From Variovorax brevis (lineage in GTDB: Bacteria > Pseudomonadota > Gammaproteobacteria > Burkholderiales > Burkholderiaceae_C): a stretch of 64,000 nucleotides of DNA. Positions 32,610-41,074 of this stretch are shown here, piece by piece. A program made the position numbers and the translations under genes. The first letter of the stretch is position 1; each line of letters starts with the position of its first letter. Location of the stretch: positions 620,001 to 684,000 of the forward strand of contig NZ_JASZYG010000003.1 in the NCBI RefSeq assembly GCF_030317105.1, read 5' to 3'. Below the pieces are notes generated by a model. It ran no database searches. It saw only the letters and a list, made by a program, of their open reading frames with translations, and was not told the origin of the DNA.

Positions 32610-34196
32610 ATGCAAAGAAGAACCTTCCTGGGCGCCGCTGGCGCCATGGCTGCGACCGGCTGCTCCAACATCCTCGTTTCCCCGGCTGCGCAGGCCGCTG
32701 GCCTGCAACCGCTGGGCGCATCCCAACCCTTCGACTACGCCTGGCTCAAGGGCACGGCCAGCGCGATGGCGGGCAAGCCCTACACGCAACACGGGCGCCC
32801 CCTGCCCGCCGACGTGGCGGCACTGGACTGGGACCAGTACCAGTCGATCCAGTTCAAGCCCGACCACGCGATGTGGAACGACCAGAAGCTGAAATTCCAG
32901 ATCAAGCTGTTTCACCTGGGCCTGTTCTTCAAGCGGCCGGTGCGCATGCACGAAGTCAATCGCGGACGTGCGCAAGAGCTGGCCTACGACCCCGCCATGT
33001 TCGACTACGGCAAGAGCGGCCTGGTCGGCAGCAAGCAGCCGCGCGACCTGGGCTTCGCGGGCTTTCGGGTCAACTCCTCCATCGACAGCTTCAAGAGTGA
33101 CGTGGCCGCTTTCCTGGGTGCGAGCTATTTCCGCGCCGTGGGCGTCGAAGGGCAATACGGCCTGTCCGCACGCGGCCTGGCGGTGGACACGGCCTTGCCG
33201 CGCGATGAGGAGTTTCCGGACTTCACGGACTTCTACTTCGAGCAGCCCGAAGCGCCATCGGACACCGTGGTGGTCTACGCCCTGCTCGATTCGCCGAGCA
33301 TCGTGGGCGCCTACCGCTTCGCGATCACGCCGGGCGATGTGCTCTTGATGGACATCGACGCCGCGCTCTACCCGCGCAAGCCCATCGAGCGTCTGGGCAT
33401 TGCGCCCTGCACGAGCATGTTCCAGTTCGGCGAGAACGACCGCCGCATGAGCAACGACTGGCGCCCCGAGATCCACGATTCCGACGGCCTGGCGATGAAC
33501 AGCGGCAGCGGCGAATGGATCTGGCGCCCGCTCACCAACCCGGCGACGCTCAGCTTCAATTCCTTTGCCGACCAGAACCCCAAGGGTTTTGGCCTGCTGC
33601 AGCGCGACCGCAACTTCGACCACTACCAGGACGACGGCGTGTTCTACGAAAAGCGTCCCTGCCTGTGGGTTGAGCCCAAGACCGGCTGGGGTGACGGCGC
33701 GATCCAGCTCGTTCAGATCCCGACGGTGGACGAAACCTTCGACAACATCGTCGCCTTCTGGAACCCCGCGCAGAAGGTGCAGCCGGGCCAAGAGATGCTC
33801 TTCGGCTACCGCCTGTACTGGGGCGCGCAGCCACCGAGCCGGCCGCCGCTGGCGATCTGCGTGGCGACGCGCACCGGCATCGGCGGCATCGTGGGCCAGA
33901 AGCGCAAGTACTACTCCTACCGTTTCACCATCGACTTCGCGGGCGGCGCGCTGGCGCAGATCGACTGGAAGACGGCAAAGGTCGAGCCCGTTATCACGCT
34001 GTCGAGCGGCAAGGCCGAGATCACGTCGGCGCGGCCACTGGATTCGATTCGCGGCGTGCGCGCCATGTTCGACGTGGTGCCCACTGAAAGCACCGAGCCG
34101 GTCACGATGCGCGTCTACCTGAAGGGCGGCGAGCAGACCTTGAGCGAGACCTGGCTGTACGAATGGGTGCCGCCTGCCTTGGCGGACCGCAAGTAG
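32610..34196 (+). CDS. opgD: Periplasmic glucan biosynthesis protein, OpgD/MdoD type, 528 aa
   Basis: Shapes osmoregulated periplasmic glucans. The signal peptide has the twin-arginine form MQRRTFLGAAGAMAATG, as in E. coli OpgD. The two-domain body shows YDPAMFDYG, DLGFAGFRVN, FLGASYFRAVG and QYGLSARGLAVDT, all strong OpgG/OpgD segments, and EFPDFTDFYFEQP. GAGG precedes the ATG. The glucosyltransferase OpgH is not in the window; the next gene is an MFS carrier 19 bp on. Distinguishing OpgD from OpgG rests on the Tat-type signal. Confidence 0.9.
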   Translation: MQRRTFLGAAGAMAATGCSNILVSPAAQAAGLQPLGASQPFDYAWLKGTASAMAGKPYTQHGRPLPADVAALDWDQYQSIQFKPDHAMWNDQKLKFQIKLFHLGLFFKRPVRMHEVNRGRAQELAYDPAMFDYGKSGLVGSKQPRDLGFAGFRVNSSIDSFKSDVAAFLGASYFRAVGVEGQYGLSARGLAVDTALPRDEEFPDFTDFYFEQPEAPSDTVVVYALLDSPSIVGAYRFAITPGDVLLMDIDAALYPRKPIERLGIAPCTSMFQFGENDRRMSNDWRPEIHDSDGLAMNSGSGEWIWRPLTNPATLSFNSFADQNPKGFGLLQRDRNFDHYQDDGVFYEKRPCLWVEPKTGWGDGAIQLVQIPTVDETFDNIVAFWNPAQKVQPGQEMLFGYRLYWGAQPPSRPPLAICVATRTGIGGIVGQKRKYYSYRFTIDFAGGALAQIDWKTAKVEPVITLSSGKAEITSARPLDSIRGVRAMFDVVPTESTEPVTMRVYLKGGEQTLSETWLYEWVPPALADRK

Positions 34197-34215
34197 CACG
34201 CACGCCGGCGATGGG

Positions 34216-35622
34216 ATGAACGGCACCGACATCCCTGCCCGCCTCGACCGGCTTCCGTGGTCGCGCTGGCATTGGCGTGTCGTCATTGCGCTGGGCGTGG
34301 CCTGGGTGCTCGACGGGCTCGAAGTCACGCTGGTCGGCTCGCTGGGTGGCGTGCTGGAGCGCAGCGACACGCTGGCGCTGACGGCCACGCAAGTCGGCAT
34401 CACCGGATCGCTCTACATCGGCGGTGCGGTGATCGGCGCGCTGGTGTTCGGGCGCTTGGCGGACAGGCTCGGGCGCAAGCGGCTTTTCCTGCTGACGCTG
34501 GTGCTGTATTCGATCGCGACCTTTGCCACGGCGTTTTCAACGGACTTCCTGTTCTTTGCGCTGTGCCGCTTTGCGACGGGACTGGGCATCGGCGGTGAGT
34601 ACGCTGCCATCAACTCCGCCATCGACGAGCTGATTCCGGCGCGCGTTCGCGGGCGCGTGAATCTCGCGATCAATGGCAGCTTCTGGATCGGCGCGGCGCT
34701 GGGGGCGGGTTTGAGCCTCGTGCTGCTTGATCCGCAGATGCTCGGGCCGGTGTGGGGGTGGCGCGTGTGCTTCGGGCTGGGGGCAGTTCTGGCCGTTGCC
34801 ATCCTGCTGGTGCGGCGCGATGTGCCGGAGAGTCCGCGCTGGTTGGCATCGCATGGGCGCGTGGACGAAGCGATGCGCGTGATCGAGGGCATCGAGGCGC
34901 AGGTCAGCGCCACGCACGGGCCGCTGCCGCCAGTTGCTGCAGCGCGGTCCACGCCGTCGCGCGGCTCGGCGTCGTTTCGTGAGATCGCCCATGTGCTGCT
35001 GCACCGCTATCGCCAGCGCAGCGTCGTCGCGCTCGCGCTGATGATCTCGCAGGCCTTCTTCTACAACGCGATCTTCTTCACCTATTCGCTCGTGCTCACA
35101 CGCTTCTACGACGTGCCGGACGCGCGTGTGGCGCTCTACATCTTTCCATTTGCGCTGGGCAACGTGCTGGGTCCGTTGCTGCTGGGGCCGCTGTTCGACA
35201 GTTGGGGGCGTCGGCGGATGATCGCCATCACCTACGTGCTGTCCGGCGTGGGCCTCGGGCTGACGGGCGGGGCGTTCATGGCGGGATGGCTGGATGCACG
35301 CAGCCAGGCCTTGTGCTGGTCGGCCGTGTTCTTCCTGGCATCGGCAGCGGCGAGTTCGGCCTACCTCACGGTGAGCGAAGTGTTCCCGCTGCAGATGCGG
35401 GCGATGGCCATCGCGATCTTCTATGCGGTGGGCACGGGCGCTGGCGGATTCGTGGCGCCATGGCTTTTCGGTGCGTTGATCGAGACGGGCAGCCGTGGCG
35501 CCGTGGCCGTGGGCTATGCGATTGGCGCAGTGCTGGTCATCGTCGCGGGCTTGCTGGCGCTTCGCTTTGCAGTGGATGCGGAGCGCAAGCCACTGGAGGA
35601 AATTGCGCCGCCGCTGGCATGA
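34216..35622 (+). CDS. MFS transporter, sugar/aromatic-acid symporter-like, 468 aa
   Basis: Twelve-helix carrier of the major facilitator family. Motif A is GRLADRLGRKRLFLLTL; GIGGEYAAINSAIDELIPARVRGR is the helix 4-5 segment typical of the metabolite:H+ symporter and SV2-like groups; VPESPRWLASHGRVDEA marks the central loop. It follows opgD by 19 bp and could be cotranscribed. The cargo cannot be judged. It is convergent, with only 4 bp between stops, to the beta-propeller gene. Confidence 0.88.
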   Translation: MNGTDIPARLDRLPWSRWHWRVVIALGVAWVLDGLEVTLVGSLGGVLERSDTLALTATQVGITGSLYIGGAVIGALVFGRLADRLGRKRLFLLTLVLYSIATFATAFSTDFLFFALCRFATGLGIGGEYAAINSAIDELIPARVRGRVNLAINGSFWIGAALGAGLSLVLLDPQMLGPVWGWRVCFGLGAVLAVAILLVRRDVPESPRWLASHGRVDEAMRVIEGIEAQVSATHGPLPPVAAARSTPSRGSASFREIAHVLLHRYRQRSVVALALMISQAFFYNAIFFTYSLVLTRFYDVPDARVALYIFPFALGNVLGPLLLGPLFDSWGRRRMIAITYVLSGVGLGLTGGAFMAGWLDARSQALCWSAVFFLASAAASSAYLTVSEVFPLQMRAMAIAIFYAVGTGAGGFVAPWLFGALIETGSRGAVAVGYAIGAVLVIVAGLLALRFAVDAERKPLEEIAPPLA

Positions 35623-35626
35623 CGTG

Positions 35627-36853
35627 TCACTGCATGCCGACCGCCACGCTGGCCGTCATGTACGGGTGTACGGAGCACACGTATTCGTAGACGCCGGGCT
35701 TGTCGAAGCTGCGACTGAAGCTCTGGCCCGGCAGGATCAGCTCCATGCCCTTGGCGCCATCCTTGAAGGCCAGGCCGTGCGGCGCGCCGTCGTCGTTGAC
35801 CCATTGCACCGCCTGTCCCGGTGCGATGGAAACGCGCATCGGGCCGAACATGAAGTTGTTGATCGACACCCTGGCGGCGCCTGCCGCGACCTTCGTGGCC
35901 AAGCCATGCTGGACAGCCACCTTGCGCGGCGCGGTGCCCACCGCGATGGTGCTGGACGCGCCGCCGGCCAGATCGACCACCGTGACGTCGTTGGAGCCTT
36001 CGTTGGTCACCAGCACCTTCTTGCCGCCGGGCACCACGTCGACCCAGTGCGGCTGCTTTCCGACGGGCACGCTGCGGACGGCCGCGTTTGTCGCCGGGTC
36101 GAAGAGCATCAGTTCACCCGGCCCTTGCACGACGGCAACGCCGTGGGGCGTGCCCGCGAAATGCTGCGCGATGTGCGGCGACACGCCCGTCGGAATCTGC
36201 GCGACGATCTGCCTGGTTTCGGGGTCGATGACCTGCACGGCGCTGACGCCCGCCAGCGTCACGTAGAGGAATTTGCCATCCGCGCCGAATTCAAGGTCAC
36301 GTGGCGTCTTCTCCATCGGCAACGTGGTGGTGACGGCGCGCGTCGCCAAGTCGACCACGGCAAGCGAGTACTGGCCCGGCTGCTGCGAAGAAACCCAGGC
36401 CTGCTTGCCGCCCGGCCGGATGGCGATGGTGTGCGGTTTGCCCACAGGCGCCGTCGCAACGACCGCATGCGTGCTGCTGTCGATGAAGGCCACGCGGTCG
36501 TCGCCGTTGACGGCCGCCAGCACCCACTTGCCGTCCGCCGTGATGGCCAGGCCTTGTGGTCCCTTGCCGACTTCGACGGTGGCCTTGACCTTGTCGCTCG
36601 CCGTGTCGATCACGTTGATCGTCGATGCGCTGGCGCCGCTGACGAAGGCCTCGGCATCGTTGCGCGCAATGACGATGCCGTCCGGCCCCGCGCCCACGGG
36701 AACCGTCGCAACGACACGTGCCTCGCCCGTGTCGATCACGCTGACCGTGTTGTCCTTGAAATTCCCGACGTAGGCCTTGGGGCCTGCCGCCAAAGCGGTG
36801 CCCGCCAGCGCCAGTGCGGCGACGGCGCAAACGATGGAAGATTGCAGCTTCAT
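35627..36853 (-). CDS. Secreted YncE-like beta-propeller fused to a cupredoxin domain, 408 aa
   Basis: Export signal MKLQSSIVCAVAALALAGTALAA. Residues about 23-310 are seven-bladed propeller repeats (AYVGNFKDNTVSVIDTGE, STINVIDTASDKVKATVEVGKGPQGLAI and similar). The last about 90 residues form a type 1 copper domain: GAPHGLAF supplies the first His, and EYVCSVHPYM supplies Cys, His and Met. A periplasmic electron-transfer or metal-binding role is likely. It is divergent from an ECF sigma/anti-sigma pair 135 bp away, which suggests it is their target; that is inference. Confidence 0.85.
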   Translation of the reverse strand: MKLQSSIVCAVAALALAGTALAAGPKAYVGNFKDNTVSVIDTGEARVVATVPVGAGPDGIVIARNDAEAFVSGASASTINVIDTASDKVKATVEVGKGPQGLAITADGKWVLAAVNGDDRVAFIDSSTHAVVATAPVGKPHTIAIRPGGKQAWVSSQQPGQYSLAVVDLATRAVTTTLPMEKTPRDLEFGADGKFLYVTLAGVSAVQVIDPETRQIVAQIPTGVSPHIAQHFAGTPHGVAVVQGPGELMLFDPATNAAVRSVPVGKQPHWVDVVPGGKKVLVTNEGSNDVTVVDLAGGASSTIAVGTAPRKVAVQHGLATKVAAGAARVSINNFMFGPMRVSIAPGQAVQWVNDDGAPHGLAFKDGAKGMELILPGQSFSRSFDKPGVYEYVCSVHPYMTASVAVGMQ

Positions 36854-36988
36854 GAGCGAACTCTTGGGTTTTCGACAGCAGGCATGACGCGTCGGCCGGG
36901 CCGGCTATTCCCGCCTTCACGCTTTGTTGCGAAGTCGTGGAATAAAGCGGAGGCTTGCTGCGTCAGGCCATGCAAGGAAGTCTTTCTC

Positions 36989-37573
36989 TTGAGACATCGC
37001 ACGCAGCGCTTCGAGAACGCCGCCCTGCCGCATCTGCCGGCGGCGTACAACCTTGCGCGCTGGTTGCTGCGCGACGACCAGCAGGCCGAAGACGCCGTGC
37101 AGGAGGCCTACCTGCGTGCATTTCGTTTTTTCGACGACCTGCGTGGCGACAACGCACGGCCATGGCTCTTGGGCATCGTTCGCAACGCCTGCTACGACTG
37201 GATGCGCCAGCACCGACAACTGGCCGACCAGGTGGCGTTCGACGAACTGCGCGACAGCGACGTCGACGGGCCCGCCTTTGCCGCGCACGCGCCGGGCGGC
37301 GGCGACCCTGCGGTGTTGTGGGAGCAGTCGATGCGCGGCAAGAGCGTGAACGAGGCCATCGCCGCGCTGCCGCCGGGCTTTCGCGAAGTGATCGTGCTGC
37401 GCGAGCTGGAAGAGATGACCTATGAGGAGATTGCGCGCGTGGCGGGCGTGCCGGTGGGCACGGTGATGTCGCGCCTGTCGCGCGCCCGTGCGTTGCTGCG
37501 TGTGGCATTGAAGTCGGAAGCGCCCACGGCCCGGCCATCGTCGGAAAGGAAAAAGCACGATGCAAGTGCCTGA
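36989..37573 (+). CDS. ECF-type RNA polymerase sigma factor, 194 aa
   Basis: Region 2: LARWLLRDDQQAEDAVQEAYLRAFRFF with DARPWLLGIVRNACYDWMRQ-like segment after it; region 4: LPPGFREVIVLRELEEMTYEEIARVAGVPVGTVMSRLSRAR. No ATG fits; the TTG at 36989 lies 8 nt after AAGGAAG and gives MRHRTQRFEN, a normal length for the group. The stop overlaps the start of the anti-sigma gene by 14 nt. It is divergent from the propeller-cupredoxin gene. The stimulus is unknown; redox or metal stress is a guess from the neighbour. Confidence 0.88.
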   Translation: MRHRTQRFENAALPHLPAAYNLARWLLRDDQQAEDAVQEAYLRAFRFFDDLRGDNARPWLLGIVRNACYDWMRQHRQLADQVAFDELRDSDVDGPAFAAHAPGGGDPAVLWEQSMRGKSVNEAIAALPPGFREVIVLRELEEMTYEEIARVAGVPVGTVMSRLSRARALLRVALKSEAPTARPSSERKKHDASA

Positions 37574-38255
37574 GGACGAAGCGCTCGGTTCGCAGATCCG
37601 GCGCGATGCGACACGGCATGCGCCGCCGCCGGCGTTGGCGGTTCGCATTGCCGATGGCGTGCGGGAGGCGGCGGCCGTGCCGGCGGATGGTGCGGCGCCT
37701 TCAAGACGCCGTTCGCACACGCCCTGGCGGTGGTTGCAGTCTGTCGCCCTGTTCGGCGCAGGCGCCGCCGTGTCGTGGGGATTGGCGCTGAGCCTTCTGG
37801 CGACGCCACAGGCCGCACTCATGAGCGAGGCCGTCACGTCGAGTCACGTGCGCTCGCTGATGGGCGCGCACCTGGTCGACGTGGGCTCGTCAGACCATCA
37901 CACCGTCAAGCCGTGGTTCGCCGGCAAGCTGGACTTTTCGCCGCCAGTGATCGACCTGGCGGCGCAGGGCTTTCCACTGACGGGGGGTCGACTGGACTAC
38001 CTCGATGGCCGGCCTGTTGCTGCGTTGATCTATGGCGCCGGCCCGCACATCGTCAACCTCTTCGTCTGGCCGGCCGCCGGGGCCAAGACTGCGACGCCGC
38101 CGCAGGCATCGACGCACCGGGGCTACAACCTCGTGCACTGGGTCGAGGGCGGCATGCAGGCCTGGGCGGTGTCGGATCTCAATCCGGCGGAGTTGCAGGT
38201 GTTCGCGTCGCGGGTGCGCGACCAACAGTTGGCAGCGGCGCCTTCGCCCCGCTGA
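37560..38255 (+). CDS. Anti-sigma factor, transmembrane, 231 aa
   Basis: Encoded in overlap with the ECF gene. Cytoplasmic N-terminus about 55 residues, one membrane helix (WLQSVALFGAGAAVSWGLALSLL), then a periplasmic domain with SHVRSLMGAHLVDVGSSDHHTVKPWFAGKLDFSPPVIDLAAQGF and HRGYNLVHW. This C-terminal pattern is common to the anti-sigma proteins paired with sigma factors of this kind. No zinc-binding HxxxCxxC is seen. The first codon follows GGAAAGGAAAAAGC. It presumably holds the sigma factor until a periplasmic signal arrives. Confidence 0.85.
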   Translation: MQVPEDEALGSQIRRDATRHAPPPALAVRIADGVREAAAVPADGAAPSRRRSHTPWRWLQSVALFGAGAAVSWGLALSLLATPQAALMSEAVTSSHVRSLMGAHLVDVGSSDHHTVKPWFAGKLDFSPPVIDLAAQGFPLTGGRLDYLDGRPVAALIYGAGPHIVNLFVWPAAGAKTATPPQASTHRGYNLVHWVEGGMQAWAVSDLNPAELQVFASRVRDQQLAAAPSPR

Positions 38256-38264
38256 TGTCGTGGC

Positions 38265-38957
38265 TCAGATCGCGACGAGCTGGCGCACGCCGTTCGCTTC
38301 CATCTCCTTGCCGACGCCGCGTGCGATGACTTCGCCGCGTTCCATCACGAGGTAGTCGTCAGCCAGCTCTTGCGCAAAGTCGTAGTATTGCTCGCACAGC
38401 ACGATGGCCATGTCGCCGCGGTCGGCCAGCATGCGGATGACGCGGCCGATGTCCTTGATGATGCTGGGCTGGATGCCTTCGGTAGGCTCGTCCAGGATCA
38501 GCAGCTTGGGCTTGGGCGCAAGGGCGCGTGCGATGGCGAGTTGCTGCTGCTGGCCGCCGGAGAGGTCGCCGCCTCTTCGGTTGATCATTTGCTTGAGCAC
38601 GGGGAAGAGTTCGAAGAGTTCGGCGGGGATGGGCGTGCTGCCGCTCTTGTAGGCGAGGCCCATGCGGAGGTTTTCTTCGACCGTGAGCCTTGCGAAGATT
38701 TCGCGGCCCTGGGGGACGAACCCCATGCCGGATCTGGCGCGCTCGTAGGGCGTCTTTTTCTGGATCTGCTGGCCATCGAACTCGATGGTGCCGGACTTGA
38801 TGGGGATGAGGCCCATCAGCGACTTCAGCAACGTCGTCTTGCCGACGCCGTTGCGGCCGAGGAGGACGGTGACCTTGCCGAGGTGGGCTTCGATGCTCAC
38901 GTCCCGCAGGATGTGGGAGCCGCCGTAGTACTGGTGGATGTTCTTGACTTTGAGCAT
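38265..38957 (-). CDS. urtE: Urea ABC transporter ATP-binding protein UrtE, 230 aa
   Basis: LivF-type ATPase of the urea importer. Walker A is GRNGVGKTT, signature LSGGQQQQLAIARAL, Walker B LLILDEPTEGIQP. Last gene of the urtABCDE operon, 6 bp after urtD. Its stop is 9 bp from that of the convergent anti-sigma gene, so no room is left for a separate terminator. In related genomes ureD and the urease genes follow urtE directly; here they do not. Confidence 0.93.
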   Translation of the reverse strand: MLKVKNIHQYYGGSHILRDVSIEAHLGKVTVLLGRNGVGKTTLLKSLMGLIPIKSGTIEFDGQQIQKKTPYERARSGMGFVPQGREIFARLTVEENLRMGLAYKSGSTPIPAELFELFPVLKQMINRRGGDLSGGQQQQLAIARALAPKPKLLILDEPTEGIQPSIIKDIGRVIRMLADRGDMAIVLCEQYYDFAQELADDYLVMERGEVIARGVGKEMEANGVRQLVAI

Positions 38958-38963
38958 GTTCGT

Positions 38964-39839
38964 TCAGCGTCCGAGATAAACCTCGATGACCCGTTCATCC
39001 GCCTGCACTTCATCCAGAGTGCCCTGCGCCAGAACGGACCCGTCGCACAGCACCGTCACGATCTCGGAGATGGTCTTGATGAAGCTCATGTCGTGCTCCA
39101 CCACCATCAGCGAATGCTGGCCCTTGAGCGTGAGGAACAGTTCGGCAGTACGCGCCGTTTCCTCATCCGTCATGCCAGCCACCGGCTCATCGAGCAACAA
39201 CAGCTTCGGGTCCTGCATCAGCAGCATGCCGATCTCCAGCCACTGCTTCTGACCGTGACTCAGGTTGCCGGCGAGCCGCGACACACTGCCCGCCAGGTGA
39301 ATCGTCTCCAGCACCTCCGACAGCCGATCGCTCTGCGCCGAATCCAGCTTGAACAGCATCGACGCCTTCACGCCCTTGTTTGTCTTGAGCGCCAACTCGA
39401 GGTTCTCGAACACGGTCAGGTGCTCGAACACCGTCGGTTTCTGGAACTTGCGGCCGATGCCCAACTGCGCGATTTCCGCCTCCTTGTGCCGTAACAGGTC
39501 GATCGTGCTGCCGAAGAAAACAGTGCCCGAATCCGGTCGCGTCTTGCCGGTGATGATGTCCATCATCGTCGTCTTGCCCGCACCGTTCGGTCCGATGATG
39601 CAGCGCAACTCGCCCGGTGCGATGTCCAGGCTGAGCTTGTTGATCGCCTTGAAGCCGTCGAAGCTCACGCTGACGTCTTCGAGGTACAGGATGCGGCCAT
39701 GCGTCACGTCCACTTCGCCGGGCGTGGCATGCCGGCCGAAGCCCGCTGCACGTCCACCTGATTCCGTCTGCAATGCAAGCTCGGGGTGAAAGTGATGCGC
39801 CAGACGCTCGGCGCCGGCTTCCATCAGGTCGGGCGTCAT
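38964..39839 (-). CDS. urtD: Urea ABC transporter ATP-binding protein UrtD, 291 aa
   Basis: LivG-type ATPase. Walker A is GPNGAGKTTMMDIITGKT; signature LSHGQKQWLEIGMLL, in which the second Ser-Gly is Ser-His as is usual for UrtD; Walker B LLLLDEPVAGMT. An extra N-terminal stretch of about 45 residues precedes the ATPase core. The start at 39839 follows AAAGGAG and overlaps the urtC stop by 4 nt (ATGA). Confidence 0.93.
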   Translation of the reverse strand: MTPDLMEAGAERLAHHFHPELALQTESGGRAAGFGRHATPGEVDVTHGRILYLEDVSVSFDGFKAINKLSLDIAPGELRCIIGPNGAGKTTMMDIITGKTRPDSGTVFFGSTIDLLRHKEAEIAQLGIGRKFQKPTVFEHLTVFENLELALKTNKGVKASMLFKLDSAQSDRLSEVLETIHLAGSVSRLAGNLSHGQKQWLEIGMLLMQDPKLLLLDEPVAGMTDEETARTAELFLTLKGQHSLMVVEHDMSFIKTISEIVTVLCDGSVLAQGTLDEVQADERVIEVYLGR

Positions 39840-41074
39840 GCGCGTGCTCCTTTGGGGTCGGCAGCAAGCGGCACCATCGCGCTGGGCTCGGCGCCCTCTT
39901 CCGTGGCCAGCGAACGACGCGCCTGCCGAACACCCTCTGTCGCAGCGGCGGCTGGCGCAGCCTCCTTCTTGCTGCGCATGCGGGCAGTCCACTTGCGCAC
40001 CAGGCCGACCACACCATCCGGCAGGAACAGCGTCACGCCAATGAACAACGCACCCAGGAAATAGAGCCAGTACTCCGGCGCCGCCACGGTCAACCAGCTT
40101 TTCGCGCCGTTGACGATGAAGGCACCGACGATCGGTCCGATCAATGTTGCACGCCCGCCGACCGCCGTCCAGATCGCAATTTCGATCGACGCGGCAGCGC
40201 TCATTTCACCGGGGTTGATGATGCCCACCTGCGGCACATACAGCGCACCAGCCACGCCGCACATCATCGCGGAGATGACCCAGATCGTGAGCTTGTACGG
40301 CAGCGGGTTGTAGCCCGAGAACATGACGCGCGATTCGGCGTCGCGAATGGCTTGCAGCACGCGGCCGAACTTGCTGCCGATCAACCACTTGGCGAACAGG
40401 AAGAAGCCCAGCAGCGTGAGTCCCGTCAGCACGAAGATCGTCATGCGCATCTCTTGCGTGGCAATCGGAATGCCCAGGATGCGCTTGAAATCGGTGAAGC
40501 CGTTGTTGCCGCCGAAGCCCGTTTCATTGCGGAAGAACAGCAGCATCGCCGCAAAGGTCATGGCCTGCGTGATGATGGAGAAATACACGCCCTTGATGCG
40601 CGAGCGGAAAGCAAAGAAACCGAACACGAAAGCGATCAGCCCCGGCACGGCGACGACGAGGAAGAGCGTCGCCCAGAAGCTGCCCGACAGCGTCCAGTGC
40701 CACGGCAGTTCTTTCCAGTCCAGGAACACCATGAAGTCCGGCAGGTCGCTCTTGTAGTTGCCGTCGCGGCCGATCTGGCGCATGAGGTACATGCCCATCA
40801 TGTAGCCGCCCAGCGCAAAGAAGAGGCCATGGCCCAGCGAGAGGATGCCGGTGTAGCCCCAGATGAGGTCCATCGCCAGCGCGCAGATGGCGTAGCACAT
40901 GATCTTGCCGACCAGCGCCACGGCGTAGTCGCTCATGTGGAATGCCGAGCCCGCCGGCACCCAGATGTTGAGCAGCGGCGCCACCGCGCAGATCACGATC
41001 AGCACGACGAAGAACGCCGTCCAGCCCTTGCCGCTCAAGAGCGGCCCTTTTGATGGAAGTACGACGCGACTCAT
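39836..41074 (-). CDS. urtC: Urea ABC transporter permease UrtC, 412 aa
   Basis: LivM-type permease with about ten membrane segments: SDYAVALVGKIMCYAICALAMDL, GYTGILSLGHGLFFALGGY and the EAA-like loop RAIRDAESRVMFSGYNP (written here as seen: QAIRDAESRVMFSGYNP). The C-terminal tail after the last helix is long and Ala-rich (about 55 residues). The ATG at 41074 overlaps the urtB stop by 4 nt, so urtB, urtC and urtD are translationally chained. Confidence 0.92.
   Translation of the reverse strand: MSRVVLPSKGPLLSGKGWTAFFVVLIVICAVAPLLNIWVPAGSAFHMSDYAVALVGKIMCYAICALAMDLIWGYTGILSLGHGLFFALGGYMMGMYLMRQIGRDGNYKSDLPDFMVFLDWKELPWHWTLSGSFWATLFLVVAVPGLIAFVFGFFAFRSRIKGVYFSIITQAMTFAAMLLFFRNETGFGGNNGFTDFKRILGIPIATQEMRMTIFVLTGLTLLGFFLFAKWLIGSKFGRVLQAIRDAESRVMFSGYNPLPYKLTIWVISAMMCGVAGALYVPQVGIINPGEMSAAASIEIAIWTAVGGRATLIGPIVGAFIVNGAKSWLTVAAPEYWLYFLGALFIGVTLFLPDGVVGLVRKWTARMRSKKEAAPAAAATEGVRQARRSLATEEGAEPSAMVPLAADPKGARA

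Noticed and set aside
32595..34403. 602-codon open frame opposite opgD
   Set aside because: Antisense shadow; opgD has a signal peptide and strong family motifs.
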